From: Atkinsonella hypoxylon
Taxonomy: Eukaryota > Ascomycota > Sordariomycetes > Hypocreales > Clavicipitaceae
DNA: 19,080 nt
Assembly: GCA_000729835.1 (NCBI GenBank)
Contig: JFHB01000342.1
Coordinates: 1 to 19,080, forward strand
Direction: 5' to 3'
The position numbers and the translations under genes were made by a program. How positions within the stretch are numbered: position 1 is the first letter of the stretch; every line of letters starts with the position of its first letter. Shown here one piece after another: positions 1 through 11,400 of the stretch. Below the pieces are notes generated by a model that was not told the origin of the DNA, did not search any database, and saw nothing but the letters and a program-made list of their open reading frames with translations.

Positions 1-201
1 AAGTGGGTCCGCTAACTAATTAGGTTTAGCTTGCAAGGAGGGGTAGTGTGACGTACTATAGCCTGTACACACCTATAACCTATAAGCTAAAGTATTCCAT
101 CTGTACAACGGATTGGAATCTTGTACCCTTTTGCGGGGAAGGGAGCGCGGTTAGTCTAGTGGTGACATACGTTAATAGTGGCTTAGTTAGCGGCCGTTAC
201 A
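1..201. repeat. LTR-like terminus of a retrotransposon, cut by the window edge
   Basis: This stretch keeps many CpA and TpG dinucleotides, unlike most of the window. It ends in CGGCCGTTACA, the kind of end common in fungal Ty3/gypsy LTRs; read on the minus strand it begins TGTAACGGCCG, which would equally suit an LTR start. On the plus strand a sequence resembling an initiator-Met primer site follows two bases later, which favours a plus-strand 5' LTR ending at 201. No purine tract precedes the LTR in the minus-strand reading. The partner LTR is not in the window, so neither identity nor orientation is proven. Confidence 0.4.
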
Positions 202-202
202 A

Positions 203-214
203 TTGTATCAGATA
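203..214 (+). other. Possible tRNA primer-binding site
   Basis: The bases TTGTATCAGATA sit just after the LTR-like end. They resemble TGGTATCAGAGC, the site complementary to the 3' end of initiator methionine tRNA that many LTR retrotransposons use to prime minus-strand synthesis. The GG after the first T is incomplete and the last bases differ. The position relative to the LTR end is right, but the match is partial. Confidence 0.3.
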
Positions 215-271
215 AGATTAAGTAGTATAGAAAGAGAAAGTAGGTGTAATAGAATCAGTATAAAGATAGAG

Positions 272-323
272 GGATTTAGCTAGCTTCTGGCTGAGTTCTA
301 AGATAGCTAGGGGAGTTAAATCC
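272..323. repeat. Imperfect inverted repeat (possible stem-loop)
   Basis: GGATTTA followed by GCTAGCT at 272-285 can pair with AGCTAG (305-310) and TAAATCC (317-323), leaving a bulge of about six bases on the right arm and a loop of about 19 bases. It lies in the leader after the LTR-like end. It may be a structured leader or chance. Confidence 0.3.
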
Positions 324-381
324 TGTAGCGTTAGCCGCTAAGGGTCCCAGCTAGTTTGTCGCCTCAAAACTAAACCCCTAA

Positions 382-744
382 ATGACCATGCAGCCTACAC
401 TAAAGCGGGTAACGATATAGCGCACGTTAAGATCGAATAAGGATCAGTAAAGAGCGAGATATTTGTTAGTGTATGCTATTAAACAATAGCAGGTAAGAAG
501 ATTAAATAGTTAAAAAAGGCAGAAATAAAATATTAATTGTAGCTTAAAAGATATATATACACAAAAAGAAGCTAAATATATTAAAGAGTTAGAGAAAGTA
601 TTACTAGTAGTAAAGTAATATCTCTTAAGAGTTAAGTGTTGTAAATTAAAATAGGCTAAAAGATATTAATTAATTAAAAGAGCAAAAGCCTAAAAAAAGA
701 ATTAGCAGAAGCTGCTTATATACTTACTTACTTAGACTATCTAA
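382..744 (+). pseudogene. Short basic reading frame with RIP-type stops, unassigned
   Basis: A frame opening with ATG at 382 (a second ATG is at 388) runs to about 744 with only TAA/TAG interruptions, as expected where Gln or Trp codons were hit by RIP. The product is strongly basic and alpha-helical in character, rich in Lys, Arg, Gln and Glu, with a stretch reading KEAKYIKELEKVLL near residue 60. No conserved domain is recognised. Its position after the LTR-like end and primer-like site would fit the start of a gag-type protein of a third element on the plus strand, but the basic helical make-up also occurs in other transposon proteins. The RIP burden rises sharply at about 480, inside this frame. 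Confidence 0.28.
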
Positions 745-3700
745 ATATCTAGGTAATACGCACTTTTATAGAGAAAACCTATATATAGTATCCCTTATAA
801 AGCTAATATAAGAGTGTAAGGGGGTAACTTTACTGCAATATAATACCTCTCTAGTTATAAATAAGCTTATAAAGTAAGACTTATAAGTAACTTAACCCTT
901 TAGCTAATTCCCTTAATCCTAAAGTCTTAATCCTTTTATCTTCTATAATAGCTTTAGTGTCTTTAGTGTATATAGTAGCGTCTCTTTTACTAGTAATAGC
1001 GTTCTTATAGCTAGGCGCTTTCCTTTATAATAAGTAACTCTTTCTTAGCAATTTATACTTTATTTAGTTACTTTAGATATAATTAAATAGTGTCTTTTAT
1101 TTGCCTTAATTATCTCTTACTAAGCGCTAGAATAAAAAAGAGCTAGCAGTATAACACTAAGATTTATATTAGTAATAGAATTATAGGCTATTATAGGTTG
1201 TTTAGTAATATATCTTTAAGCTAATACTTCTATTTAATCCTTTATAGTATAGTATTCTCTAGCTTTAAGCGCTTATTTTACTGCCCTTATAATCTCTTTA
1301 TCCCTTTGCCTAGATTTCTACTTCTGTACTAATAGCCCTATAAAACATAAAGATAGTAGCTAATACTTTAAGTTCTATAATTATTACAGAAGCTAGTTCT
1401 TACTGTAAGATTCTATTTAATCTTTTTACATAAGATCTTATAGTATACTAAAAATTCTAGTAAAGACCTCTAAATTATTTAGCAGTAGTAATAATAAAGA
1501 GCTTTATAAATTAGTTGTAAGCTATAGTAGCACCTTAAACGTTATAATTAAAGACTTCTTTTATGCAAGAGAAAGTAGCTTATAATATATAAGAGCCTAG
1601 CTAGGCTTATTTATTTACATTAGAAGATATAAACGCTATTCCCTTACTGTTATTGCTGCTTTAATAGTTCTATTATAGATAATAGGATTGCTATTAAACT
1701 AAACAGCAGCAATAAACTAATTCTCCTAAAGTTATATAAGCATTTATTTATTAACCTTTATTAACTATTTAATTACTTAATTGTAATTACTTAAGGTAAA
1801 TTTTTAGGCATTAAGCTCCTTTAGAACAGAAATTCTACTACTAGTTATCTATAAGTAATATCTTAAGATAAAACGCTTTATAGTATCTTCCTAGAGGTAG
1901 CTAAGGTTAAAGCCTATAGTTTTAGCTTTTTTAATAACTATATATCTATTTATAAAACTAAGCTTATTTACTGCTATTGTGCGTAGAACTATTATAACTC
2001 TATTAGTACCTTTATAGTAGTTATAAGACTAATTAATAGAGTTATTAGTTATAACCTAGTTGTAAAGGTGCAGTTTAAATTTATTCCTTAATGTTTAAGT
2101 AATTCTATAGTTGCTGTATTAAGTATAAGGTATATTATATAAGCTGTTACTAATAAGATTAATTAGAAGATACTTAACTAAACAATAAAGCGTCTATATT
2201 AAGAAGAATAAATAGGTATATCTATATTTCTAGTTACTTTTCTACTTATAATATAGTACTAAAATTGCCTAGAATAGGTATAGATACTAAAGGAGCTATA
2301 AAGTTTATACTTAACTATAGACTATAGCTTTAAACCTTTTAATTCTGCCTTTAGGTTCTATATTAAAGTAATAATAGTATCCCTTTAAGCAATTAAAGAT
2401 AAAATAAGTTTAGTAGTTATTAAAGAAGAGAAAGCTAGTAATAAGTCTTTACTTACTTATTTTATTATATAAGGCAGAAGAGTTATAGCTTATATTATAA
2501 CAGTAGAAAATAAGTTAAAACTTATCTTTAATTCTATATACCTTTTAACCTATAAGTCTTATAATTTTACTTTAGTTTATCTCTTCTATATTAATTATAA
2601 AAGACTTCTTAAAGATAACTACTATATACTTAATCCTATAAGTAATAATCCTTACTATAGTAGTAAGCTAGAATTAATCTAACTATTTATAATAAGTCTT
2701 TTGCTTAAAGAACTTTATTAGAAAGCTATAAACATTATTAAGATAATTAAACTAAACTACTAAACTTTAGCTAGGCTATATTAACTCTATAAGCTTAAAG
2801 TTATCTAAATTGTAATTCTAATAAAGTAGTAGGCTAAAAGAAGGCTACTTAAAACGTTGCTAAAAGAGAGGCAGCTAGCGCTTATAGAGCTTCTTAAGAG
2901 GTAAATCTACTTAATCTTGCTCTTTTATACAAAAGAAATTGCTAACTAGCTTATAGACTTACACTATAATGTAGTACATTAGTAGGTTCTTTAACGTTCT
3001 AAAGTAATATATTTATCCCTTATATATAACTCTAAAGCTAGTCTTAAAAATAGGTTTCTAGTATTTATTTTCTATTTTAGTAGTAGAGATTAAATAGCTT
3101 TTAAAAAATTAAAGGTAAAAAAGAGCTTAAGTAGGTATTTATAATAAAAATATTATAAGAATAAAGGAATAAAGAGAGAGAGAGAGTAAGAATATAGACT
3201 ATATTATAGTTAGTATTATCTTAATAAATCCTTAGTTAATAGCTATCTATAATTGTTATAATTTAGTAGAGGCTAACAGTAAATATATACTAAGACTTTA
3301 ATAGCTGTAAACTTATTAAGTAATTTATAATATTCTCTTTAACTAATTATATTTATTTTCCTTCTTTCTTCTTATAACTACCTTCTAGTATAGCCTCTTT
3401 CTTATTGCCTTTATTAGCACCTTTAATTATTTAATTATAGCTAAAAAGCTTCCTTAAAACTATAAGAATCTTATAAATATATAGAATATTATTAGTAAAA
3501 GAATCCCTTTTACTACTCTCTTTTATTAGGTTACTCTCTCTTAGAATAGTTAAATAAATATCTTTCCTTTAATAATGCTTATTAATATAGTAAGTCTTTT
3601 ATAAAAAAGCTTTTAATTATACTTCTATTCTTTTATTATACTAATAAACCTTACCTCTTTAGTATAAATTTACCTTTAAGCTTTAAGTCTATAGAGGCAA

Positions 3701-4390
3701 TAATATTAGTGCTAGTAAATACTTAATATACACTAAAGTTACTTTTTAATAGAGTTCTATACCTAATATACCTTTAAGAGCTATTAAATTCTTTTGCAAT
3801 TAGAATCTTAAGGCTTAGTTTATTAATAGTACTACAAAAGAAAGCTCTCTTTTATATAAAGTTACACTAGAATTAAACGTTAAGAACTTTATCTTTATTC
3901 TAACTAAGATAGCTTATCCTTATAGATATTTCTATTATACACTTACTAATTATTAAAAGCGCTATAAAGCCCTTTTAATCTTATTCTTTAGTAAAGAGAA
4001 TAGTGTATTTTGCTCTTATTGCACTAATATATATCTTTAAACAGTTACCTTATTTAGAGAATATATCTACTTTCTATTTTACAGCTATACCTCTCTTAAG
4101 GATGTCTATAGCAGCTTATACAGTAATTACATCTAGAGTAGCTCTACTGCTATAAGCTATAAGTAGCAATTTACAAAAGGTTACAGTAACTACAGCTAGA
4201 TTTACTATAATGCTTCTTTTATAACGTTCTAGGGTAAAGACTAAATAAATTAACTATTTATCCTTCTAAGGCTCTAGAAGGTTCTTTATAAGGATCTTTC
4301 TCTCTTTATAGTAGTTAATATTCCTTACTCTTTCCCTTAAACATTAAAACTACTAGAATTTCGCTAGAAGATTAAGTGTAAATTACTTAA
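745..4390. other. RIP-degraded region without an assignable gene
   Basis: This 3.6-kb AT-rich stretch contains no open frame of useful length. Coding-like periodicity is visible in parts. The clearest is a plus-strand frame from about 1640 to 3130, in register with the ATG at 382; it has fewer in-frame stops than its codon-aligned antisense and includes a basic patch (AKRRLLKTLLKERQ) near 2833. On the minus strand about 3300-3560 also reads well in one frame, with several Gly and Lys codons. I found no reverse transcriptase, integrase, DDE transposase, tyrosine recombinase or helicase motif that I could defend on either strand. It is probably the body of another transposable element, possibly the one starting at the LTR-like end on the left. 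Confidence 0.25.
3173..3186. repeat. (AG)7 microsatellite
   Basis: Seven uninterrupted AG units. No associated function is visible. Confidence 0.8.
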
Positions 4391-4640
4391 GTTAAAAGAT
4401 AAAAAAAAAATAAAAAAAGAGTAAAAGTTAAGCAGCTTCTCTAGTTAAAATAGAATAAAACTATACTTATTTTTAGTAGTTTTTAAAAACTTTTTATATA
4501 TTCTATTTAATCTAAGTTTATAGTTTTAATTTTAATTAGCTTTAAATCTCTAAATAATCTTAATATACTATTATTAAATCTTAGTTAGTCTTAAATATAT
4601 AAATAAATAAACTTAATTTTCTTTCTTTTTAAAGCTAAAG
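4391..4640. other. A/T-rich low-complexity stretch
   Basis: It starts with an A10 run (4401-4410), one T and an A7 run, then almost pure A+T with runs of T. It lies just beyond the 3' end of the outer element's polyprotein (minus strand) and may be that element's 3' untranslated region or the junction with the unassigned region to the left. No LTR matching any other sequence in the window was found here. Confidence 0.4.
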
Positions 4641-6849
4641 ATATAGAGACTATAGCATTAGCTTTTATAAAAGCTATAATAAGTTATATATTCTAGTAAA
4701 GTTATAAGTAAATTACTAAGATTAAATAATATTATTAATCTTCTTATAGCTTCTGCGCTTTTTTTTAGGTATTATTAGTAGATAAACTTCTATTATATAC
4801 TTTAGATAATATTATAGTAAAAGGTTTACTTTAGCGTTATTATCCTTAAAATCCTCTTTTTAGTATAGCTATAATATATAGTCCTTAGAAACTATTTAAT
4901 CTAATATATTATATTAAGTATTAATAGGTTGCAATTTATTAGTATTTTGCTTAAAGTTGCTAGTGTCTTTACTATACTAAGCAGTATATTGTAGAGTATA
5001 GAGCTATTTATTAGCAGTAGAAGTCTACTATCCCTCTAGATTAAGCCTAAACTTCTTAATATAATCCCTAGAAATAGTCTTATTAAGCACTATACTATTT
5101 AGGGTCTTTAAATAGTAAGCGCTAGTAACTTTTGCTTAGCTATATACTTTAAAAGAACTATTCTATTATATTACTAACTTCTTCTTTATTAATATATCTA
5201 TAACTCTTTATATATTATATATAAGAACTAGATCTTCTAGAACTAATTAATCTTTCTTCTTTTATAATAATATCTCTTAGTTTTAGTTTATTTAATTAGC
5301 TAAGCATTACCTAAATATAAAGACTTTTGCGTAAGCCTTCTAGATATCTACTTCCTTTTATTCTAGTATTTTAACTTTTACTTTAAAGAGATTCTATATT
5401 ATTATAACTTCTAACTAATTAATTAACCTTTAAGTAGGAAATTTAACTTCTAAAGGAAGAATAAGCTTTTAACTGTAAATTAGGTAGAAAGTAGATTTAC
5501 TATATAACGCTTATACAGCTATATAGTCTATTAATAGTGCCTTATTTAGCAATTTAAACTACTTTCTATTAGAACCTTTTATCTTTAAAAGAGTAAATAT
5601 AAGCGTTTAATAACTAGCTTTAATAGGTAAATTAGCTTTTAAATTATATACTAATGTTTTAATCCCTTTAATTCTAATAGCTCTAACTGCTTTTTTAAGA
5701 TTTCTATATATTTCTAGCTCTCTATTAAAAACTAAAAATTAAAAGACTTTAAATTATATAATTAGTTTTATTAAGAACTTCTAAATAGCTATAACATTAG
5801 TATACTATATAGAGTGTGCTTCTACTTATCTAGTAAGGTTATATCTTACTTCTAGAAGGTACTTAAAACTATAATTAAGTAGTATATATTAGGTGTTAAT
5901 ATATATCTTACTTATTAGGTTGCTTAGAGCTACTAGTATTAATAATTCTTTAGGCCTCTAAGGAGTAAACTTTTAGTATATTTTACAACAGAAAATTATT
6001 GCTTAAACTATATTCTAGAGTTCTTTCTAAAAGTACCTAATTCTAGCTACTTAAAATATAACTTCTATACCTTTATAACCTATTTACTTATATAAAGCCT
6101 TAATAATCTTCTTCTATTATATTAGGTCTTTAATAACTAAAGTAAAACCCTTTATTGTACTAGTTAGTCTTTTCTATAATAGGCCTTTATTTAAGAAGTA
6201 TTGCTTAGCACTTATATAAAGTTACTTATACTTACTCTTATTTAGATTAAATAGTCTTTATAATATTAAAAGGAAATCTATAATTTATTAAGTTCTAGAA
6301 GTATAGTATACTCTATTATATAGCTAAATCTTATTAACGTTAAGCTATAAGTTAATAAAATCTTTAATGTCCCCTTTAGCTACTTAATTTAATATATTAG
6401 AAGGCCTACTTTCTTTATACAATAAAGTATTAGCTATTTTATTCTTTTCTCCTAAAATATACCTAGCTGTAAAATTAAACAGTATAATGTAACTAATCTA
6501 TTGCGTAATAAGCGCGCCTAGGACGTTATTAATAGCACTATTAAGCTAATATATAAGTACTTAAGAATTAGTCTTTAGAGTAAAGAGAACTCTATAGAGA
6601 TAAATTTATAGCCTTCTTAATATATAAATAATAGCTCTATATTTCTGCTTTATTTTATTATACTTAATTTCTAAATTACTCTAACATCTGCTTTTATATT
6701 ATATAGAGTATTATTGCCTATTAATAATTTACATTAAAACTACTCTTTATCCTTTTAAGCTTACATTAACTATTAATATAATTTCTTTAGCGCTTAGGCT
6801 AAGATTAATTATTATAAGAACTAGTGCAGTTATTATTATATACTTAAGG

Positions 6850-7680
6850 ACCTCTATAGCGTTCTTCTAGTCTAGTTCTTAAGTCTACTTAGCACTCTTA
6901 TTAAGTAAGATTATAAGAGGCTTAGCTTTTATAGAGTAATACTATACCTAAATGTAATAACAGCCTATAAGCCTAAGAAAGAATCTAACCTTAAAAACAT
7001 TTTTATACTCTATTTACTTTAGAATCTTTATTACTTTTACTTCTAAAGGTTTCCTTCTATTAATACTATATATAAATCTAATAATCTCTATAGTCTTTTA
7101 GTATAGCTTTAATTTTACAGTAAATATAGTGTAACTAGCTAGCTTAATATTAATAAGGACTTTATTAATGTTAATTAAATATTCTATAATATATCTTTAT
7201 ATATTAAGTAACACTTTCTCTCTATTATATATAGTAGTAAGGCCTTTTACTGTAATATTGTTTAAGAAAGGCTTATAAGTGTAAGGAATTAGGTTAAAAA
7301 GAATTCTCTTTACTATTTAAATAAATTAAGTAATAGAGTTAGTTGCTCCTTAAGGAAGTATATAAAGTTGTAGAAGCTCTATTACTGTTAATATTATTAT
7401 TAAGTCCCTACTTTTCTCTATAAGTAGCACTTAGTTATAGCTTAATAGTAAATTAATAACTAAAAGTATCTTATATATTCTAAATTCTTCGCTAAAAGCC
7501 TTTACTCCTTCTAGAATATAGGCATTCTATATTATAATCTTATTATAGGCTGTTGTAAACAGCACTAGCTATATTCCTTTATTCTTCTTTATTATTAAAA
7601 AGTAAGGGTTTCTATAAGATCTATAGCTCTTTTTTAATAACCTATACTAAAGCTTCTTTTTTAATAAATTAACTAGTCTC
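6850..7680 (-). other. Reverse transcriptase domain of the outer element
   Basis: This is the domain that classifies the element. In order on the minus strand it shows the finger motif NPYFLIIKKNKG (7610), an SRDL box (near 7420), a GATNS box with the following QFxxIVxRIL helix (7350-7300), the catalytic box PFLNNITVKG (7271-7242), and RFIYSINRRKPLEVKVIKIL (near 7080-7020), matching the GF-x-x-x-x-x-GR-x-P region of this pol type. The two catalytic Asp codons now read Asn (AAC AAT), which on its own would abolish polymerisation. Confidence 0.85.
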
Positions 7681-9765
7681 CCTTATAGGCTAATAGGTAT
7701 TAGTATTAACTTTACTTTCTAAGCTCTATAAGCAATAGTATAAATAACTTAAGGCAGTATAACTAAGGGATTAATCTATTTACACTTTAATAAGTTTTAC
7801 GTTAGTACTACCTTTTAGTTATAAAGAATTTCCTTAAAAACATTAACTTTTTCTACTATTAAATATTCTTATACTTATTTAACTATTTAATCTAAGCGCT
7901 CTTTTATTATTTAAAATCCTTAGGGTTTTTTGCTAAATCTTTCTATAATATATTTAGTGTATTTTTCTAATTTATTTAAGTGTACTTTTGCCTCTTCTTA
8001 CTTCTTCTATTTCTACTTAAGGTCTCTATTAAGTGTAAATCTATCTAAAGGAATATTATCTTTTAGTAGAATCTTATTAGCTTTTTACTTATATAATATA
8101 TTTACCTTTAGATTAATTAGTTATAATTGCCTTAAGGGCTAAATCTTCTTTATAGCCTCTTTAAGTTAGCTTCTATACTAGTTAGCTATTCCCTTTATTA
8201 TAAGGTTAGTAATAGCTACGCCCTTATTCTCTATTATAAGCACTAGCTCTTTATTGTTGTTTAACTTAGCTTTAAGACTCTCTTTAACTATTTAATTATA
8301 AACTAAATCCTTAAATAACTTATTAATTAAGATTAAATTAACGCTAGTAGCTATTGCTTTATTTATTATAGTCTTCTATTTAATACTTTTAGTAACCCTT
8401 AAGACTAATATAATATTACTAAAACAGCACTTTAAGAGAAGCTTACCTCCTTTATTACTATACTTAAAGGTAACTTTAGCTATATATATAAAAGGTATTT
8501 TAAGGATTAATTATATATATAAAGACTTTAGTGTAATATAAAAGTAAATTAGCGTTTAGATATTTCTAAGGTATAGCTTTATTATTACCTCTTTTAATAT
8601 TATAAGCTTATATAATGTAAAAGATATAGTAGTAGTCTCTTACTTTATTAGAGTTATTTTTAAATTAAGCTCTTTAATAAGGTTCTTAGTAATAATATTC
8701 CTTTATAAACTATAATCTATAAAACTATTAATAAGTAAAGAGTTTAGGCTTTTAAGTTATACTTAAAGGTAAGGTAAGTTTTATAAATAGCTTATAATTG
8801 CTTTTAGCTTTAAAATACTATTTAATTCTCTAATATAAAGTGTATTTACCTATAGGTCTACAATAAACTTCTTCTCTTTAATATAATTTTCTATATATTT
8901 TTGTATAATATTCTATAAATCCTTCTAGATACTACTAAGTAGCTGTCTTATGCAATTATTAGTAATATCTTCCTTATTGTCTTCTGTTGCCTCTTTAACT
9001 ATAGTAGATATTGTCTTAATAATATTAATTAATTAATCTTTTTACTCCTTAACTCTTTACCTCTTCCTTAGGATAGAATATAGAGGTATAACTTTAGCAC
9101 TTATTCTGTTAATATAATAGACTTTATTAACACTATTTACTTATATTAAGCATTTATTCTCTATTGCTCCTATAAGTATAGGCATTAGTTAGTATAGGTC
9201 TTATAAGCTAACTCTAATCTTTTTCTAAAAAATATCTTTAAATAATTATATAAGAAGCTATACTTTTATATCTATAGAGCTATCTTCCTTAGCTTTCTTT
9301 TCTTTCCTTTTAGCTTAGTTTTCTAAAGCTTCTTTTTACTTAGTAGAGCGTTACGTTCTTATAGTATAGACTCTAAAGGGCTAGGCTGTAATTCTCTTCT
9401 TAATTAGTATATAGAGAGTTCTTTTAGGTCTATATTCCTTTATCTTAAACGTTAAAGTTGCTATAGTACTATTAGTAGAGTTCTTCTTAAGGATAGCTTC
9501 TAGTAGAATATATATTAAGTAATAATTAGAAATATTAATCTTATTAAAGATTTAATCTAATATCTCTCTCTCTTTCTTATTAAGCTTCTAATAGTTTAAC
9601 GTTTTTCTACTAAATTCCTTAACTTAAGGATAATACTGTTTTGCAATACAGTAGTTAAAACAATTAACCTAGAACACTATAAGCCTATAAAGACAACTTC
9701 CTATACTAAGGAAGCTTTATATAAGAATAGGTAGCACTAGATTATTTAATTCTACTGTTAAGATG

Positions 9766-9770
9766 CTTGC
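9766..9770 (+). repeat. Target site duplication, left copy (CTTGC)
   Basis: Five bases directly before the first base of the inner 5' LTR. They are identical to the five bases following the inner 3' LTR. A 5-bp duplication is usual for Ty3/gypsy integrases. Confidence 0.93.
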
Positions 9771-10093
9771 TGTTATGGACTCGAGCCTTAGGCTTGGGTC
9801 TTTCAGTAGAGGGAGGACAGCAGGAGAGGGACAGAGATCTATATAGAGAAAGAGAGAGAAGCGAGCTATATTTGTCTAGAGGTTAGCTAGACTTCACTAG
9901 GCCCTAGAGAGAGAACCTTAGCTATAGAGTATATACTAAAAGGGGCTCCTAAGGGGATAAACCTACCCCTAAATATATAGTACAGAAGTATAGAGAGGCT
10001 TTTAGTTCCTTCTCTCTTCTCCCTTTTCTCTCTATAATTATAGTTTTTATTATAGACGCTAGTTAGTAGTAGCTCCTAAGCTAGTTTATTATA
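9771..10093 (+). repeat. 5' LTR of the inner element
   Basis: It begins TGTTATGGACTCGAGCC and ends CTAGTTTATTATA, where the 3' LTR has CTAGTCCATTACA, so the original terminus was most likely TG...CA. It aligns without length change to 17539-17861. Nearly all differences are C/T or G/A transitions. It contains pyrimidine-rich tracts at about 10010-10035 and an AGGGGCTCCTAAGGGG block near 9940-9956 that is conserved in both copies. Confidence 0.95.
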
Positions 10094-10141
10094 TACTATA
10101 ATTATTCTATAGATAGAACATTAGTAAGAATAATATTGTTT

Positions 10142-11400
10142 AGTTATAGCAATAAAGGCCTAGCTAGCTAGCTTAAGTACCCTTTTAACCTCTATAGAGA
10201 GGTAGAGAAAAGTATAGTAGGAATTAGCTAGAAAGCAGCAGAAATTACAGCGCTTTATAAGTTAGTTAAGAGCTAATCTCTATAAATAAAGAAACTATAA
10301 TACTTTATAATAAACTATATATAGATAAAGAAGCAGCTTTAAGCTGTAGTAAGCTAGCAGCTAGAGGAACCTAAACAGAAGCCTCTACTTATAGTAAACC
10401 CTTATAATAGAAATAAATAGAGCTTTTAGGCCTAGTAAATAGTAATTACCTAAAAGCTCTAGGCTAATAGTGCCTTTATAGGTATAATATAGAACTAGTA
10501 GTACTATCTATACTAAAGCTTATTGCCTAAGGTTTAGTAAAGAGTAGCTGCCTATTATAAAGTAGGTAAAGTAAGGGAATATAATATATAGAGATTCCTT
10601 AATTACTTAAAATTAGTCTTTATAGATCCTTATTAGTAGAACTAAGCTCTAATTAAGCTTAATTAGCTTTAATAAGGTAGCAATAAGTAGTTTATAGAAT
10701 TCTATATTTATTTTAAAGAGAAAATTACACTAGTAGAAGGGGCTAACTAGAATAATAGCGTAAAGTTAGCTAAGCTATAAATAGCGCTTAATAAGGAAAT
10801 AAGAGATTATAGTGTAAGAAGAGATATTCTATATTATAACTACCTTTAGGCAGTAAAGTGCTACTATAGTATTGCGCTAAACCTTAAGTTATATTTTATT
10901 AAGGAATAGCACTAGTAGAAATATAGCTCTAGCTCTAAAGAGCCCTAAAATAGTAACACTAAAATAACTAAGGTTAATACTATAAGAACCTAATAGAAAT
11001 AGAAAGAGAGCGTAAAGAAATCTAGAGTAAAATAACTAAATAAAGATACTCTATAAGTAAAGTAGGCATTTAAGGCTAAACTTAAGAAACACTATTAAAA
11101 GAGGCAATACCTTTAATATAGGTTATTTTAACACTATATTTAAAGATATAGATTGCAACTAGTAGAATAGAAGCTAGAATTAACTAGTATATAAGTAGTA
11201 GCTATAGATAATATATAGAAAGAGAACTCTAATAAGTTAAAAAAAGGCTTGCCTTTAGCCTTAAGCTTAGTATAAGAGTAAAGGTAATATAAATAATATA
11301 ATAACTCTTACTTAATAGGCAGCTAAAAGAAGAATATAGAGAAATAACTAAGAAAATAGATATATTACTATTCCTTATCTCTATACTCTTTAACTAACTA
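10142..11400 (+). pseudogene. Inner element gag (capsid and nucleocapsid), degraded
   Basis: The frame runs through the region after the 5' LTR with RIP stops at Gln/Trp-type positions. The N-terminal part reads as a gag capsid region: a helix-rich segment is followed by NPYNRNK near 10410, the segment I compare with the PxKFDGxRxxFRxF region of gypsy capsids. Charged, Lys/Glu-rich sequence follows to about 11100. A nucleocapsid zinc knuckle lies at 11108-11149. The original start codon cannot be fixed because ATG codons have largely been converted to ATA; 10142 is an approximate beginning of readable sequence, and the end overlaps the start of pol. The product would coat the RNA in virus-like particles. 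Confidence 0.75.
11108..11149 (+). other. Zinc knuckle of inner gag, three cysteines lost
   Basis: Fourteen codons have the spacing of a CX2CX4HX4C nucleocapsid knuckle, but all three Cys positions are now Tyr (TAC, TAT, TAT) while the His codon CAC remains. TGC/TGT to TAC/TAT is exactly the RIP change read on the opposite strand. Nucleic-acid binding by this knuckle would be lost. Confidence 0.6.

Larger units (their letters stand above)
4980..9770 (-). pseudogene. Outer element pol: protease, reverse transcriptase, RNase H, integrase (degraded)
   Basis: This is the larger 3' part of the outer polyprotein, on the minus strand. A retropepsin-like region surrounds the FID box (Asp codon at 8717-8715), followed by NIITKNLIKEL. 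Reverse transcriptase spans about 7680-6850: NPYFLIIKKN near 7610, a GATNS box near 7350, and the catalytic box reading PFLNN at 7271-7257 where PFLDD is expected, followed by VKG. RNase H follows near 6800-6300, with the expected IILAVDAS reading IILIVNVS, again Asp to Asn. Integrase core sequence (LTR-x-VEA) is near 5830 and the downstream LPLE-x-x-x-PTW-type motif near 5460. In-frame stops are all TAA or TAG. The C-terminus is fuzzy and becomes unrecognisable below about 5000. The frame matches the gag half on the far side of the nested insertion. Confidence 0.85.

Noticed and set aside
1640..3130. Tyrosine recombinase (DUF3435, Crypton or Starship captain type)
   Set aside because: The basic helical patch near 2833 recalled the C-terminal part of such proteins, but no catalytic Arg...HxxR...Tyr arrangement or the typical C2H2 tail could be found.
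3960..4230. Zinc-finger-like Cys/His spacing on the plus strand (CSYC... near 4011)
   Set aside because: The pattern does not keep a regular finger spacing, frames around it shift, and several frames on both strands look equally good.
7930..8142. 70-codon plus-strand open frame beginning MLNLSIIYLVYF
   Set aside because: It lies antisense to the outer pol between protease and reverse transcriptase. Its Phe/Leu/Tyr-rich product is what antisense reading of Lys/Glu/Ile-rich codons gives. No independent coding evidence.
10094..10130. Primer-binding site of the inner element
   Set aside because: The bases after the 5' LTR (TACTATAATTATTC) are too altered to match any tRNA end or a self-priming sequence with confidence.
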